A stretch of DNA of 64,000 bases from Anaerovorax odorimutans (GCF_024459955.1 NZ_JANFXK010000019.1:1-64000); one strand, 5' to 3'; shown: positions 6,283 through 15,470, numbered from the stretch's first letter. The notes: generated from the letters alone by a model not told the origin. Program-made: numbers and translations.

Positions 6283-7665
6283 TTACAGGTTAAAGTCAGC
6301 CTTTGTAGCAGCCAGGGATTCATCCAGTGCAGTCAGTACCTTATCGATTGTTTCATAGGACTGAGTTGCAGGTGGTTCGATTCTTACGGTCTTGGCATTT
6401 ACTAATGTACCAGCAACCATAACCTTTCTTTCGAACATGTGCTTAGTTACTGTGTATCCAACTTCTGCTTCTGGGAATTCCATACAGATCAGCATACCAG
6501 CTCCTCTGTAGTCTAACAGAACAGTCGGGTATTTTTCCTGTAATTTCTTCAGTCCAGCCAGGTAGTAGTCGCCCTTTTCCTTTGACTGCTTCGGAATATC
6601 GTTCTTCAGCATGTACTTGATTGTGGAAATGAATGCTGCGCAAGCCAGTGGGTTACCACCGAATGTCGGGGATCCCAGAATCCATGGGTTGTCAAACATC
6701 TTTCCTTCTGTACCTGTGCCAGCACCGGATTTTTCATAAGTCCAAGGTCTTGCGATGATACCAGTGATAGGAACTACGCCGCCGGAAGAAGCTTTACCGA
6801 ATGTCATGATATCCGGAGTAACGTCTTCTGCTTCGCATCTCCACATTGTACCAGTACGTCCCAGACCAGTCTGGATTTCGTCAAAGATCAGAGCTACGCC
6901 ATACTTGTCAGCGATTTCTCTTAATTTCTTCAGATATCCTTTTGGAGGAATGATAACGCCAGCTTCACCCTGAACCGGCTCAACGATGATAGCAGCAACC
7001 TTTTCGCCTACTGTCTGCAGATTCTTAACCGCAGTTTCCATAGCCTCAGCGTTACCGTATTCAACGTGCTGTACCTGCTGAATCATTGGGATGTAGTCTT
7101 CTCTGTAAGCGCCCTTACCACCCATGGAGATAGCACCCATGGATTTTCCGTGGAACGCGCCAACTGTGGATATGTACCATCTTCCGCCTGTAGCCAGTCT
7201 AGCCAGCTTCAGAGCCATTTCTACTGCTTCAGCACCACCGTTGGTGAAGAAGGAATACTGCAGATCTCCAGGAGTGATCATAGCCAGCAGCTTAGCCAGG
7301 TAACCTCTCAGCGGGTCTACCAGTTCCTGGGAGTGCAGTGAGAATCTATCTAACTGAGCGCGTACAGTCTTTTTGATTTCCTGATTGTTATGTCCGCAGA
7401 TGAAGATACCAAATCCGCCCAGACAGTCAATAAATTCTGTTCCGTTCAAATCTCTAAATACATCATCTTCGTCTTCCCATTCGATGAAAGCGGAGTCAGT
7501 AGATACAGATTTTCTGTATTCCAACCAACCTGGGTTGTAGTTTTCATTAAAGTTTGCGATTGATTCATCATGGATCGCTTTTTTGTCTGCATCTGTCAGC
7601 GTATCCTTTTCGATGTAATCAACAACGCGAGTTGCCAGTTCTAGAGCTTTGTTCATATCAGTCAT
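6283..7665 (-). CDS. patA: Class III aminotransferase, putrescine/diamine type
   Basis: 460 residues, typical for putrescine aminotransferase (YgjG/PatA): PLP-dependent transfer of a terminal amino group from putrescine or cadaverine to 2-oxoglutarate. Visible marks are FFTNGGAEAVEMALKLAR (phosphate loop), the aspartate region LIFDEIQTGLGRTG, and the PLP lysine at residue 291 in TFGKASSGG. The N-terminal ~50-residue extension before the core is usual for the PatA branch and not for ornithine or acetylornithine aminotransferases. GGGAGG lies 10 bases before the start. It stands alone, with its own terminator and a sigma-54 type promoter 80 bp upstream, so it is probably induced by an amine or by nitrogen/carbon state. 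Lysine or 4-aminobutyrate as substrate cannot be excluded. Confidence 0.8.
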   Translation of the reverse strand: MTDMNKALELATRVVDYIEKDTLTDADKKAIHDESIANFNENYNPGWLEYRKSVSTDSAFIEWEDEDDVFRDLNGTEFIDCLGGFGIFICGHNNQEIKKTVRAQLDRFSLHSQELVDPLRGYLAKLLAMITPGDLQYSFFTNGGAEAVEMALKLARLATGGRWYISTVGAFHGKSMGAISMGGKGAYREDYIPMIQQVQHVEYGNAEAMETAVKNLQTVGEKVAAIIVEPVQGEAGVIIPPKGYLKKLREIADKYGVALIFDEIQTGLGRTGTMWRCEAEDVTPDIMTFGKASSGGVVPITGIIARPWTYEKSGAGTGTEGKMFDNPWILGSPTFGGNPLACAAFISTIKYMLKNDIPKQSKEKGDYYLAGLKKLQEKYPTVLLDYRGAGMLICMEFPEAEVGYTVTKHMFERKVMVAGTLVNAKTVRIEPPATQSYETIDKVLTALDESLAATKADFNL

Positions 7666-7746
7666 AATTAGTGACCTCCCTTTTCTTTCTTTTTGCTGCC
7701 CAATAATTTGACAGCAGAAGTATAACTTTTTACACCCTTATATATA

Positions 7747-7763
7747 TACAAGACCCGTGCCAA
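7747..7763 (-). promoter_or_regulatory. Sigma-54 promoter of the aminotransferase gene
   Basis: On the minus strand TTGGCACGGGTCTTGTA matches the -24/-12 consensus TTGGCACGNNNNTTGCW with one change (TTGT for TTGC) and correct spacing. It ends about 80 bp before the start codon at 7665. An inverted repeat TTTCTCAT (7902-7909) / ATGAGAAA (7924-7931), about 140-185 bp upstream, is in the right place for an activator-binding enhancer. Confidence 0.75.
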
Positions 7764-7901
7764 TTTTTTTCACAGAATTGTTGTCACTATGGAAATATTC
7801 TGACAAAGTCGTCAATTCCAATGGTTTCAAGGGATAAATTTTTTTAAGATTTTTTCTCACTCGTCAGATTTTATTGCTTTTTTAGTCTCAAACTCGTATC
7901 A

Positions 7902-7931
7902 TTTCTCATAATTGTTCTCAATAATGAGAAA
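7902..7931. promoter_or_regulatory. Candidate enhancer (UAS) for sigma-54 activator
   Basis: Perfect 8-bp inverted repeat TTTCTCAT/ATGAGAAA with a 14-bp spacer, within a 483-bp AT-rich gap between two divergent genes. Position relative to the -24/-12 element fits an upstream activator site. The arms differ from the TGCGT-type boxes near the NhaC promoter, so a different activator is likely. Confidence 0.4.
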
Positions 7932-8148
7932 TTTAATGGATTTTCTTTCTTTTTTCTTAACACTCTTTTCCTTTCTGGACAGGTCCCTTTTTTATGTGTA
8001 CAATAAGTAGCGTAGCCAAAATTTTAAGATTCGGGCGAAACTATCAAAATTGTGCCGCGTCTTTACGTCTAGTGATATTTTCGGTTATGAGGCCTGCTGC
8101 AACGATGACTGACAGTCCGGCGCAGCTTGTAATTTATAATATAATAGG

Positions 8149-8967
8149 ATGGTAAATATGGAACATATCAAAAACTTTATTTATGGAGCGCTTATCGGAA
8201 TTGCCAACGCCATTCCCGGCGTCAGCGGCGGAACTATGGCTGTTATTCTCAATATATACGATAAAATTCTATATGCGGTCAGTCTGAAAAACCTGAAAAA
8301 GCACCTCATGTTTCTCATTCCGCTGGCTTTGGGCGCAATCGCCGGCATTTTCGCATTGAGTAATGTCATCGTTTCTCTCATGGAATCCCATGCCATGCTG
8401 CTCAATTTCTGTTTCATCGGCCTGGTTCTGGGAAGTATTCCTTCTATATATAAGAAGGCAAGAGATCAAAAGCTAAAAACCCGGAATCTGATATTGGGCA
8501 TCATCGCTTTCGCATTTATGATCTTTATCAGTTATCTGAATCAGGATCAAATCGCAAATAAATCTCTGGCCGATTTCGGCGGGATCAGTCTTTGGCTCTG
8601 TCTATGGCTCTTCGCAGCCGTGGCAATCAGCACCATCGCAATGATACTCCCTGGCATCAGCGGTTCTCTGATGATGCTTCTCATGGGGGTTTATGCTGTA
8701 GTAATGGAGGCAGTAGCAAATATCGACCTGCTTCTGATGATCCCCATCGGCCTGGGCGTGGCTACAGGTCTGGTGGTCGGAATTAAGGTAATAAAGAAGA
8801 TGCTGCGTTTTCACCCGCAGGCGCTTTATTTCATTATTCTGGGCCTGGTGGCCGGATCGATCTTTGCGATCTATCCCGGATTTGCTGTTTCCGGGGAAGG
8901 GTTTCTCTCTCTGGGCGGCATGGTTATCTTTGCCTTTCTTGCACATCTTCTTTCCAGCAGAAAATAA
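8149..8967 (+). CDS. DUF368 family polyprenyl-phosphate transporter (PopT-like)
   Basis: 272 residues with about eight membrane helices. The two internally repeated motifs of DUF368 are visible: GIANAIPGVSGGTMAVIL near residues 19-36 and a second ILPGISGSLMMLLMGVY near 167-183. DUF368 proteins have been shown to recycle undecaprenyl phosphate across the cytoplasmic membrane (PopT family), serving peptidoglycan and teichoic-acid synthesis. The start is uncertain by 9 bases: MVNMEHIK at 8149, or MEHIK at 8158 with GGATGG upstream. It is monocistronic and divergent from the aminotransferase. Confidence 0.85.
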   Translation: MVNMEHIKNFIYGALIGIANAIPGVSGGTMAVILNIYDKILYAVSLKNLKKHLMFLIPLALGAIAGIFALSNVIVSLMESHAMLLNFCFIGLVLGSIPSIYKKARDQKLKTRNLILGIIAFAFMIFISYLNQDQIANKSLADFGGISLWLCLWLFAAVAISTIAMILPGISGSLMMLLMGVYAVVMEAVANIDLLLMIPIGLGVATGLVVGIKVIKKMLRFHPQALYFIILGLVAGSIFAIYPGFAVSGEGFLSLGGMVIFAFLAHLLSSRK

Positions 8968-9017
8968 ACACTGGATAAAAATCATACAGCTTACGAACGG
9001 TCTGGCAGGAAGATGAT

Positions 9018-9200
9018 AGCTTGGCGCTTTTTGCTTTGAAATTGAACTGGAGCGGATAAAATATGTGGGTTTGCGGGTTTTGCAGGTTTATTTTTTGGAA
9101 ATTTCCACTTAGGATTGGTCAGCAGGGGTAAGAAACGTTGAAAAAAGATCCGCTTTTACCCCTTATTTTTGATAAAAGATCCGGAAACCCTTTAGCACGG
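9018..9200 (+). repeat. Interspersed intergenic repeat A, copy 1
   Basis: The 551-bp gap 8968-9518 holds no convincing gene. It contains copy 1 of a ~180-bp repeat that recurs at 33713-33905 (inverted) and 44622-44800. Shared landmarks in order are TTGGCGCTTTTTGC, GTGGGTTTG, a 26-bp stretch identical in all three copies (here 9132-9157, containing GTTGAAAAAAGATCCGC) and AGATCCGG. Confidence 0.75.
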
Positions 9201-9442
9201 TACAATGCGAAATTGGATAAACGTTCCTTTCCGGCGAACGCAGTCCGGGTGCGGCAGTAAATCAGAGAATGGTTTTAGATTTGCGACCAAACCCCAATTT
9301 TACCGGAAAATCCTGCGACTATCGCCCTCAAAGAGGCCTCATGGTGGCAGGCCATTATAACTTTTCCGCAAAGCCCATGTACAGTTACGCAAAGCTGCAG
9401 GACCTTTGGGTCCTCGAAATCGCAAAAGTGAATATCCCATAC

Positions 9443-9491
9443 GAAAAAGGAGCCTGTCGCTCCGGGCAAAGTTCCGGAGTGATAGGCTCCT
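9443..9491 (-). terminator. Rho-independent terminator of the NhaC / dehydrogenase operon
   Basis: A long stem (AGGAGCCTATCACTCCGG with its complement, 9491-9448) closes a short loop and is followed by TTTTT on the minus strand. It is 28 bp beyond the stop of the dehydrogenase-like gene. Confidence 0.85.
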
Positions 9492-9518
9492 CCTATCAGA
9501 AGATGAAAAAGTTGTACT

Positions 9519-10748
9519 TTATTTCGGTTTGTTCATCGCTTCATTCAGTTGTTCGAAATCATCTGAGGACAGCGGTGTTTTTTCAACGCAGTATACCGGC
9601 ATCTCACGTTTTGCCAGTTCCTTAAAGTACGGGATCGGCGGCACGCACTGTTCTCCCGCCAAAGCACCCCGCTCCGTAATCTGTCCTTTGCAGATCATCT
9701 GCGCTACGATTGAAGGCGGTACTCCCGTATCCAGCGCACCGGCCATAAAGCCCCATTTTTCACTGGTACGGATAACGGATTCAACGATCACTTCTTTCTC
9801 TACGCCGTCCTTGGTTCCTTTTACCACAGCTCTCAGAACATCGCTGTCATTCAGCTGGCCGTCGTTGGAATCATCATAACGGCTCAGGTAGCGATTAACT
9901 ACTCCTACCATCGTTTTCAGCGGATTGACCTGCTGTCCTCCCACTTCCAGAGGCTCTTCACTAGAGAAGCCCAGCTCGGCCAGGAACCGAATTCGCTCTT
10001 CGAACGCTTCCGGAAGGGAAAGCTTGAAGCTGGCTTCCTGAATTCCCTTCTCTTTAAAAGAGCGGGCAAACTGAGCCGGCTCCGAATGGATGCAGTAGAA
10101 GGCTTCCGCCAGACCGATAGGCTCCGAAAACGGGATCATTTCTTTTCCCGAACCGGCAGGAACCGGCTGCAGCTTTCCGTCTTTTAAAATCCACGGGTCC
10201 ATAGTATGTTCTTCCATAACTGTAAGCAGAGAATAGGGAATTCCTATGATAGCTTCTGTTCTCGTAAAGTCGCCGCAGGCACAGATCGCGTGTGCTTCGC
10301 GGACTGTGTCCAGTCTGCTGGCCGCATAGCCCGCCATAACGTTCATGGTTCCTGGCGTGCTTCCCATACCCAGCACGGCTGTCAGGCCCGCTTTTTTAAA
10401 CTCTTCGTGCAGATCGAACTGCTTTTTCGTTACATGGAACAGTCCGCCCAGGTCGACATAGTGAGCGCCTACCACCAGACAAGCCCGCATAATATCAATA
10501 TTCCAATTATATTGTACGCAGTTCAGCACCACGTCCGCGCCTTTGATGATGGAAATTAAGGCGTCATGGTCCGATACATCGCACTGGAGCGCTTTGATCC
10601 CCAGACGGTCCGCGACTTCTCTGGCCTTGGCAAAGTCATAATCACAGATGGTGACATCCTTTTCGTCCGGGCTCAGTTCCTTGTCGCACAGATCGGTAGC
10701 TACGATGCTCCCCTGTATACCCGCGCCTAAAATAATTAGTTTCATCAT
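9519..10748 (-). CDS. Saccharopine dehydrogenase / lysine 6-dehydrogenase-like oxidoreductase
   Basis: 409 residues. The N-terminus is an NAD(P) Rossmann fold (LIILGAGIQGSIVATDL, GxGxxG at residues 8-13) with an acidic residue after strand 2 (ICDYD). Further family marks are GADVVLNCVQY, GAHYVDLGG and GMGSTPGTMNVMAGYAAS, which resemble lysine dehydrogenases of the saccharopine-reductase fold. The length suits this group (about 380-410). A role in oxidative deamination or related chemistry of a basic or diamino acid is likely; the exact substrate cannot be read. AGGAGG is 8 bases before the start. It follows the NhaC antiporter gene by 43 bp and shares its sigma-54 promoter, which suggests a substrate-inducible uptake-plus-catabolism operon. 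Confidence 0.7.
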   Translation of the reverse strand: MMKLIILGAGIQGSIVATDLCDKELSPDEKDVTICDYDFAKAREVADRLGIKALQCDVSDHDALISIIKGADVVLNCVQYNWNIDIMRACLVVGAHYVDLGGLFHVTKKQFDLHEEFKKAGLTAVLGMGSTPGTMNVMAGYAASRLDTVREAHAICACGDFTRTEAIIGIPYSLLTVMEEHTMDPWILKDGKLQPVPAGSGKEMIPFSEPIGLAEAFYCIHSEPAQFARSFKEKGIQEASFKLSLPEAFEERIRFLAELGFSSEEPLEVGGQQVNPLKTMVGVVNRYLSRYDDSNDGQLNDSDVLRAVVKGTKDGVEKEVIVESVIRTSEKWGFMAGALDTGVPPSIVAQMICKGQITERGALAGEQCVPPIPYFKELAKREMPVYCVEKTPLSSDDFEQLNEAMNKPK

Positions 10749-10791
10749 GTTTAGTTCCTCCTTGATCCAAAAAATTATGCTAACGGTTTAT

Positions 10792-12156
10792 TTATGCCAT
10801 TATGAATCCTGTAACCAGGAAACCCATAATGGCCACGCCTCCGGCAATCAGAGCGTATGGGATCTGCGTAAGCGCATGATCCATGTTCTCGATTCCGGCA
10901 GCGGAAGATGACAGTACAGTCGCATCTGAGTAGAAGCAGGCATGTGCTCCGAAGGTGGCGGATGACAGAATGGCTGCTACGGTCAGAACCGGATCGGCTC
11001 CCACTGCCATTCCCAGCGGAACGATAATCGGCAGCGTAACAGCCGGAACACCCCAGCAGCTTCCTGTTACAAAAGAAAGCACCGCTACGATGATAAAGGC
11101 CATTGCCGGCAGCAGCGCCGGACTCATATAAGGAGCTACCGCATTAACGATAAAGTCGGACATTCCGATAGCTGCCAGAACTTTCTGCAGAGTAAGCGCA
11201 GAAATAATAATGGCAAACATCAGGAACATATCCGCGAATCCGGAAATGAACGCTTCTGAAAACTCGTTAAAGGTGATCCTGCGTCTGATCAGATACATGG
11301 CAGAAGCGACTACCGTACCGATGATGACGCCGTGCAGAAGATCCACATCAAAGTAGAAGGTTCCCGCTATCAGGGCGATCATAGGCAGGAAGAAATCCCA
11401 TAAGCTGCTTGTATTTTCATCAGGGTCTTCCACAGTAAGATTAAACTTTTTGCTTCCTTCGTTGTAGGTCATGCCTGTATTCAGAGTCCTCTGATAAGCT
11501 TTTTTCATCGGGCCGATCTTTGGAATCACGCCCAGGATCACCAGCGGAACTATGACAGTCGCCGCCATAGCATAGAAGGAAAAGGGAATTGTTTTTATAA
11601 AGATGTCCATTCCGGATCCCAGATAAGCCAGTTCTTTTTCCTCTGCCAGCATTCCGGCCCAGTAAACAGCCTGTGTTGAAATCGGGATCAGCATGCAAAC
11701 CGGCACCCCGGTGGAGTCGATGACATAAGCCAGCATTTCTCTCGGTGTCTTTTGCTTGTCGCACACGCTCCGCATTACGTTACCGATCGTCAGTACGTTC
11801 AGATACTCGTCCACGAAGATGATAATTCCCATGATCCAGGAAATCATCATCGACTTTTTCTCTGAATTGGAGTACTTGAGTACCAGAGCGGTAAATCCGG
11901 AAGTCGCTTTCGCCTTTCTCATAATGGCAATAAAGCTTCCGAAAATACCAACTGTAAGGATTACCCAGATGTTCCCCGTATCGGACATCGTCTCGTAGAG
12001 AAAATCCAGGTATCCTCCGAAGAAGCCCGTACCGTAGGCGATCACGCAGCCCACCAGGCCTCCCAGAACAAGAGCCTCAAAGGTCTTTTTGGTAATAAGC
12101 GCAAATACAATAATCAGTATCGGCGGAAGGAGGGTTATAATACCATAATTGTCCAT
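10792..12156 (-). CDS. nhaC: NhaC family Na+/H+ or amino-acid antiporter
   Basis: 454 residues with about 11-12 membrane helices. Family marks include IIIFVDEYLNVLTIGNVMR with membrane-embedded acidic residues, DSTGVPVCMLIPISTQAVYW, and the C-terminal half SFVTGSCWGVPAVTLPIIVPLG. NhaC proteins exchange Na+ for H+, and relatives exchange amino or organic acids. Operon partnership with a basic-amino-acid dehydrogenase-like enzyme makes substrate transport or Na+ extrusion tied to catabolism plausible. Expression is probably sigma-54 dependent (promoter 12241-12257). Confidence 0.82.
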   Translation of the reverse strand: MDNYGIITLLPPILIIVFALITKKTFEALVLGGLVGCVIAYGTGFFGGYLDFLYETMSDTGNIWVILTVGIFGSFIAIMRKAKATSGFTALVLKYSNSEKKSMMISWIMGIIIFVDEYLNVLTIGNVMRSVCDKQKTPREMLAYVIDSTGVPVCMLIPISTQAVYWAGMLAEEKELAYLGSGMDIFIKTIPFSFYAMAATVIVPLVILGVIPKIGPMKKAYQRTLNTGMTYNEGSKKFNLTVEDPDENTSSLWDFFLPMIALIAGTFYFDVDLLHGVIIGTVVASAMYLIRRRITFNEFSEAFISGFADMFLMFAIIISALTLQKVLAAIGMSDFIVNAVAPYMSPALLPAMAFIIVAVLSFVTGSCWGVPAVTLPIIVPLGMAVGADPVLTVAAILSSATFGAHACFYSDATVLSSSAAGIENMDHALTQIPYALIAGGVAIMGFLVTGFIMA

Positions 12157-12240
12157 TTGACCATTCCTTTCTTTTAATCGTGCGGTATGGTTTCCGCATT
12201 GTTTTACGGCGCCTTGGTTTGGATATCCGCCTATATATAG

Positions 12241-12257
12241 AGCAACTGCCGTACCAA
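12241..12257 (-). promoter_or_regulatory. Sigma-54 promoter of the NhaC / dehydrogenase operon
   Basis: On the minus strand TTGGTACGGCAGTTGCT matches the -24/-12 consensus TTGGCACGNNNNTTGCW with one change and correct spacing, about 85 bp before the NhaC start. The activator gene lies just upstream (12525-13925). Confidence 0.82.
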
Positions 12258-12379
12258 AGTTTGCTAATTTTTCAGAAATATCGGCAAAAACCCTTGAAAG
12301 CCTTGCTATTAGTGGGTTTTATTTTTTTTACAACCGGTTTGAAATTCCTGCAGTTTGCCTATTGCGCAAACAAAAAAGC

Positions 12380-12516
12380 GACGCAGAATTGCGTCACCTT
12401 TGAGGGGTTTTTATATAAACTTTTAGTTGTTTTTATGCTTTTGTGTTTTAAGTCTTTATTTTTCAATAGATCTGCGCATCGAGTCAATTCCTGCGCAGAT
12501 CTGCGTCAAAACGCAG
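12380..12516. promoter_or_regulatory. Cluster of TGCGTC/TGCGCA inverted repeats, likely sigma-54 enhancer
   Basis: Three inverted repeats share a TGCGY core: GACGCA-GAAT-TGCGTC (12380-12395), AGATCTGCGCA (12468-12478) with TGCGCAGATCT (12492-12502), and CTGCGT-CAAA-ACGCAG (12501-12516). They lie 120-275 bp upstream of the -24/-12 element, the usual range for enhancer sites. The last two also follow the activator stop codon, but no U-run follows them, so a terminator role is less likely. Confidence 0.55.
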
Positions 12517-12524
12517 CTTTGCGT

Positions 12525-13925
12525 TCATCGAATTTCATATTTTTTCAGCTTGCGATTGATCGTCGAGCGGGTAGTTTTCAAAGCTTTCGCCATCAGCCCG
12601 GAATCCTGATACTTCTCATAGGTTTCTTCCAGAACCGCCTTTTCAAAAGCATCCACCATTTCGGAAAGGGACCCTTCAGCAGGTACAGTGGAAGAACTCC
12701 ATTCATCCGCTTCATCGAAAAGATATTCCTGCACGTCTCTGCGGGTAATGCTGGCTCCTTCCGCGGTTATTACGAGACTTTCGATCAGGTTTTCCAGCTC
12801 CCTGACATTTCCCGGCCAGTCATAGCCGGAAAGGATCTTCAGCGCTTTGCTGCTGAGCTTTCTGTTTAGGTTGTACTTGCTGTTGTAGCGGCCCATAAAC
12901 AGCGTTGCCAGCTCGATAATATCTTCCTTCCGCTCCCGCAGGGGTGGCACATTGATCGTTGTAACGCTCAGCCGATAATACAGATCCTGGCGGAATTGTT
13001 CCGTCCTGAGCATATCTTTCAGCTTACGGTTTGTGGCAGCGATGATTCGGATGTCCAGAGGAATCGCCTCCGTTCCGCCCACCCGCATCAGCGTCCGCTC
13101 CTGTAGCACCCGCAGCAGCTTTACCTGGAGATTCAAAGGCAGCTCGCCAATCTCATCAAGAAAGATCGTTCCGCCGCTGGCAGCTTCAAAATAACCGGCT
13201 TTACCTTCTTTAGACGCTCCGGTAAAGGCACCTCCCATATAGCCAAACATCTCCGATTCCAGCAGGTTTTCCGGAATCGCTCCGCAATTGACTTTGATGT
13301 ACGGCTTACCCCTCCGCAGGCTGTTTTTCTGGATATAATCGGCGATTACTTCTTTTCCGGTTCCCGACTCCCCCTGAATCAGAACCGTAGAGTCGATCTT
13401 TGCTAACTTTTGGGCCAGCATCATCGTCTTTGCCATGTTTTTGGAGGCGCAAACCACGTTGTCGATCCGCGGTAAAACACGCTTTAAATTCTGCAATTCC
13501 TGCTCATATCTGGATGTAAGCTTTTCCATCCACGAAAGGCTCCGCTGCAAATAGTTCAGCTCTGTGATATCTCTTTCACAGGCCACGACCATCTGCAGCC
13601 TGCCATCCTCAAAGTAGGGAATCCCTGTCACAATAAACTCTCTGCCGTCGCTCAGTTCCTGCTTAATGGTACTTTTTTCTCCGGTTTCAATAACCTTTTT
13701 CGTCACGAATTCCGAACAGTAGCCTTCCTTCTGCAAATCATCAATATTCCGTCCTACAAGCTCTTCCATCTTTTTGTTTCCGGTTTTCTCCACGGCCTTA
13801 TTGACCATTATGATATTGCCTTCCGCGTCAGAAATAAAAACGCCGTCGTCAATTCCGTTGAGAACCTTTTGGAAATCCAGATTATAGTTGTCTATTTTCT
13901 TCACCCCTTTCTTTAATATATTCAT
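12525..13925 (-). CDS. PAS-domain sigma-54-dependent transcriptional activator
   Basis: 466 residues. A PAS sensor occupies about 17-125 (VLNGIDDGVFISDAEGNIIM). The AAA+ domain spans about 155-385 with Walker A GESGTGKE (185-192), the sigma-54 contact loop GAFTGA (232-237) and Walker B GGTIFLDEIGE (251-261). A Fis-type HTH sits at the end (MAKALKTTRSTINRKLKKY). This is the classic arrangement of clostridial activators for amino-acid catabolism. The adjacent downstream operon has a sigma-54 promoter and symmetric upstream boxes, so it is the most likely target. The effector sensed by the PAS domain is unknown. Confidence 0.92.
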   Translation of the reverse strand: MNILKKGVKKIDNYNLDFQKVLNGIDDGVFISDAEGNIIMVNKAVEKTGNKKMEELVGRNIDDLQKEGYCSEFVTKKVIETGEKSTIKQELSDGREFIVTGIPYFEDGRLQMVVACERDITELNYLQRSLSWMEKLTSRYEQELQNLKRVLPRIDNVVCASKNMAKTMMLAQKLAKIDSTVLIQGESGTGKEVIADYIQKNSLRRGKPYIKVNCGAIPENLLESEMFGYMGGAFTGASKEGKAGYFEAASGGTIFLDEIGELPLNLQVKLLRVLQERTLMRVGGTEAIPLDIRIIAATNRKLKDMLRTEQFRQDLYYRLSVTTINVPPLRERKEDIIELATLFMGRYNSKYNLNRKLSSKALKILSGYDWPGNVRELENLIESLVITAEGASITRRDVQEYLFDEADEWSSSTVPAEGSLSEMVDAFEKAVLEETYEKYQDSGLMAKALKTTRSTINRKLKKYEIR

Positions 13926-14014
13926 AGCTGCAGCCCCCGGCAGGCGGGCAGCCCGGGCATTCTGCGCCGGGCCGCGAAAAAATCAGGCAAAAGCTGCCAC
14001 GGCCCACTTATTTT

Positions 14015-15154
14015 CTATATATACCTGCCGATCAGAGCGTTCATCTTTTCGTTCCACTGGCTGTCATCGGGCGTCTCATCCACCAGCTGCTCAAATTTAG
14101 CCCGGCCCGCCGGCGAAAGACGCGGCATTTCCTTGAGACTGATTACATGGCCCAGCCGCCGGGCGATCTGAAAGAGTTTTCGCTCCCTTTCCGGCAACTC
14201 CAGGTAATCGTCGATGATTCTCAGCATCTTTTCTTTATCCGTTGTCAGGCTGCCTTTAACCGCCTGCAGCAGGTTGACAATATGATCGCTGACAATGCGG
14301 GTATCCACCCCTTTTGTTTCCGTAATCAGTGTACGGATCTCCATCGCCTTCTCATCGTCACTGCAGAGGACGAAATCGCCCCGCTCGTAATCTTCGTAGA
14401 GTTCCGTTCCCGGTTTGACGGCAGCCGTGCGGATGCGTACAAAGTCGGGGTTTACCTGGCTGACTACATTTGCCATCCCCTCAGCATTCTGGCGGCTCAG
14501 CGCCCTGCCTCCCAGCCCCGGCATGAAGTATACGGAAAGCTCCAGCCCGCCGGCTTTAATGTTCTGCCCCGCAATAATCTGCTGCTGAGCCGTGACGCCT
14601 TTGTTGGCCAGCTTCAGCACTTCATCGGATCCGGATTCATAGCCGGAATGAATCCTGTCCAGCCCTGCCGCTTTCAGCTCCGCGAACTCTTGCGCACTGA
14701 CCCGCGAAAGGTTTTCCGCTCTGCCGTAAGATGTGATCCTCTCAATCTGCGGGAACACTTTCCGCAGGTAAACCAGAACTTCCGTCAGCTTGCCTCCGCT
14801 CAGCGCCAGGGTATTACCATCCTGCAGGAATACGCTTTTTCCGCCGTTGAGCAACCACATGGCTACTACGTAATAGCAGTTCTGCTGCTCCTGGGGCATT
14901 GCGGACAGCTCCTCATTGATCCGGTCAACGTCCCAGGTTCCGTCCTCCCTTTTGTTTTTAAGCGCTTTCTGCGCATACAGGGCCATCCGGTCGATATCTT
15001 CTTTGATGCTGTCGATGGTATAAGCGCGAAAGCGTGTATGCCTGTAAAGATTGCAGAATTTGCATTTGTTCCAGGTGCATCCCTGGGTCACCTGCAGCAG
15101 CAGGCTGGCCGCCTCGCTGGGCGGGCGTATGGGTCCTATGCGATATGTTTCCAT
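14015..15154 (-). CDS. Radical SAM protein (Elp3/B12-binding-like superfamily)
   Basis: 379 residues. The [4Fe-4S] cysteines lie in TQGCTWNKCKFCNLYRH (spacing C-x4-C-x2-C), a variant common in this group of Elp3/MiaB-like radical SAM proteins. SAM-binding strands follow, with LDRIHSGYESGSDEVLKLAN and ELSVYFMPGLGG. It has no TRAM, HEXXH or extra cluster motif that would name a substrate. It precedes the activator gene by 89 bp on the same strand and may be co-transcribed; a functional link is speculative. Confidence 0.8.
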   Translation of the reverse strand: METYRIGPIRPPSEAASLLLQVTQGCTWNKCKFCNLYRHTRFRAYTIDSIKEDIDRMALYAQKALKNKREDGTWDVDRINEELSAMPQEQQNCYYVVAMWLLNGGKSVFLQDGNTLALSGGKLTEVLVYLRKVFPQIERITSYGRAENLSRVSAQEFAELKAAGLDRIHSGYESGSDEVLKLANKGVTAQQQIIAGQNIKAGGLELSVYFMPGLGGRALSRQNAEGMANVVSQVNPDFVRIRTAAVKPGTELYEDYERGDFVLCSDDEKAMEIRTLITETKGVDTRIVSDHIVNLLQAVKGSLTTDKEKMLRIIDDYLELPERERKLFQIARRLGHVISLKEMPRLSPAGRAKFEQLVDETPDDSQWNEKMNALIGRYI

Positions 15155-15336
15155 GAAGGTTACTCCTTTCGAATTCGTGAAATGTTATAAAATATTATCA
15201 GATTAAATCAATCCCTTTTTACGGGAATTCTATCCAACTGTTGATTGGTGTCGTATGGGGATATTATAGCATGTTAGGTGAGATAAGAGAAAGCTGTAGA
15301 GTGGAGAAATTTTATTATTTGTATATAGGGCAAAGA

Positions 15337-15470
15337 CAAAAAAGGATAGGCAGAAAGTTGCCCATCCTGTACAAGGAGAAATTGATAATGCGGTGAAATT
15401 CTATAGTGGATCGATTCAGGCATAATAGGTTATATCCCAATCAAGAAAAGGCCCTCAAAAGAGGGAGGGC
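15337..15470 (-). terminator. Two terminators at the end of the pilus operon
   Basis: Minus-strand hairpin 1 is GCCCTC-N8-GAGGGC (15470-15451) followed by CTTTTCTT. Hairpin 2 is GGATGGGCA-N6-TGCCTATCC (15366-15344, one mismatch) followed by seven T residues. Both lie within the 367-bp gap between the last pseudopilin and the radical SAM gene; nothing else is seen in that gap. Confidence 0.75.

Noticed and set aside
9269-9879. Plus-strand ORFs near 9269-9879
   Set aside because: They run through the terminator hairpin and antisense to the dehydrogenase gene; no ribosome sites.
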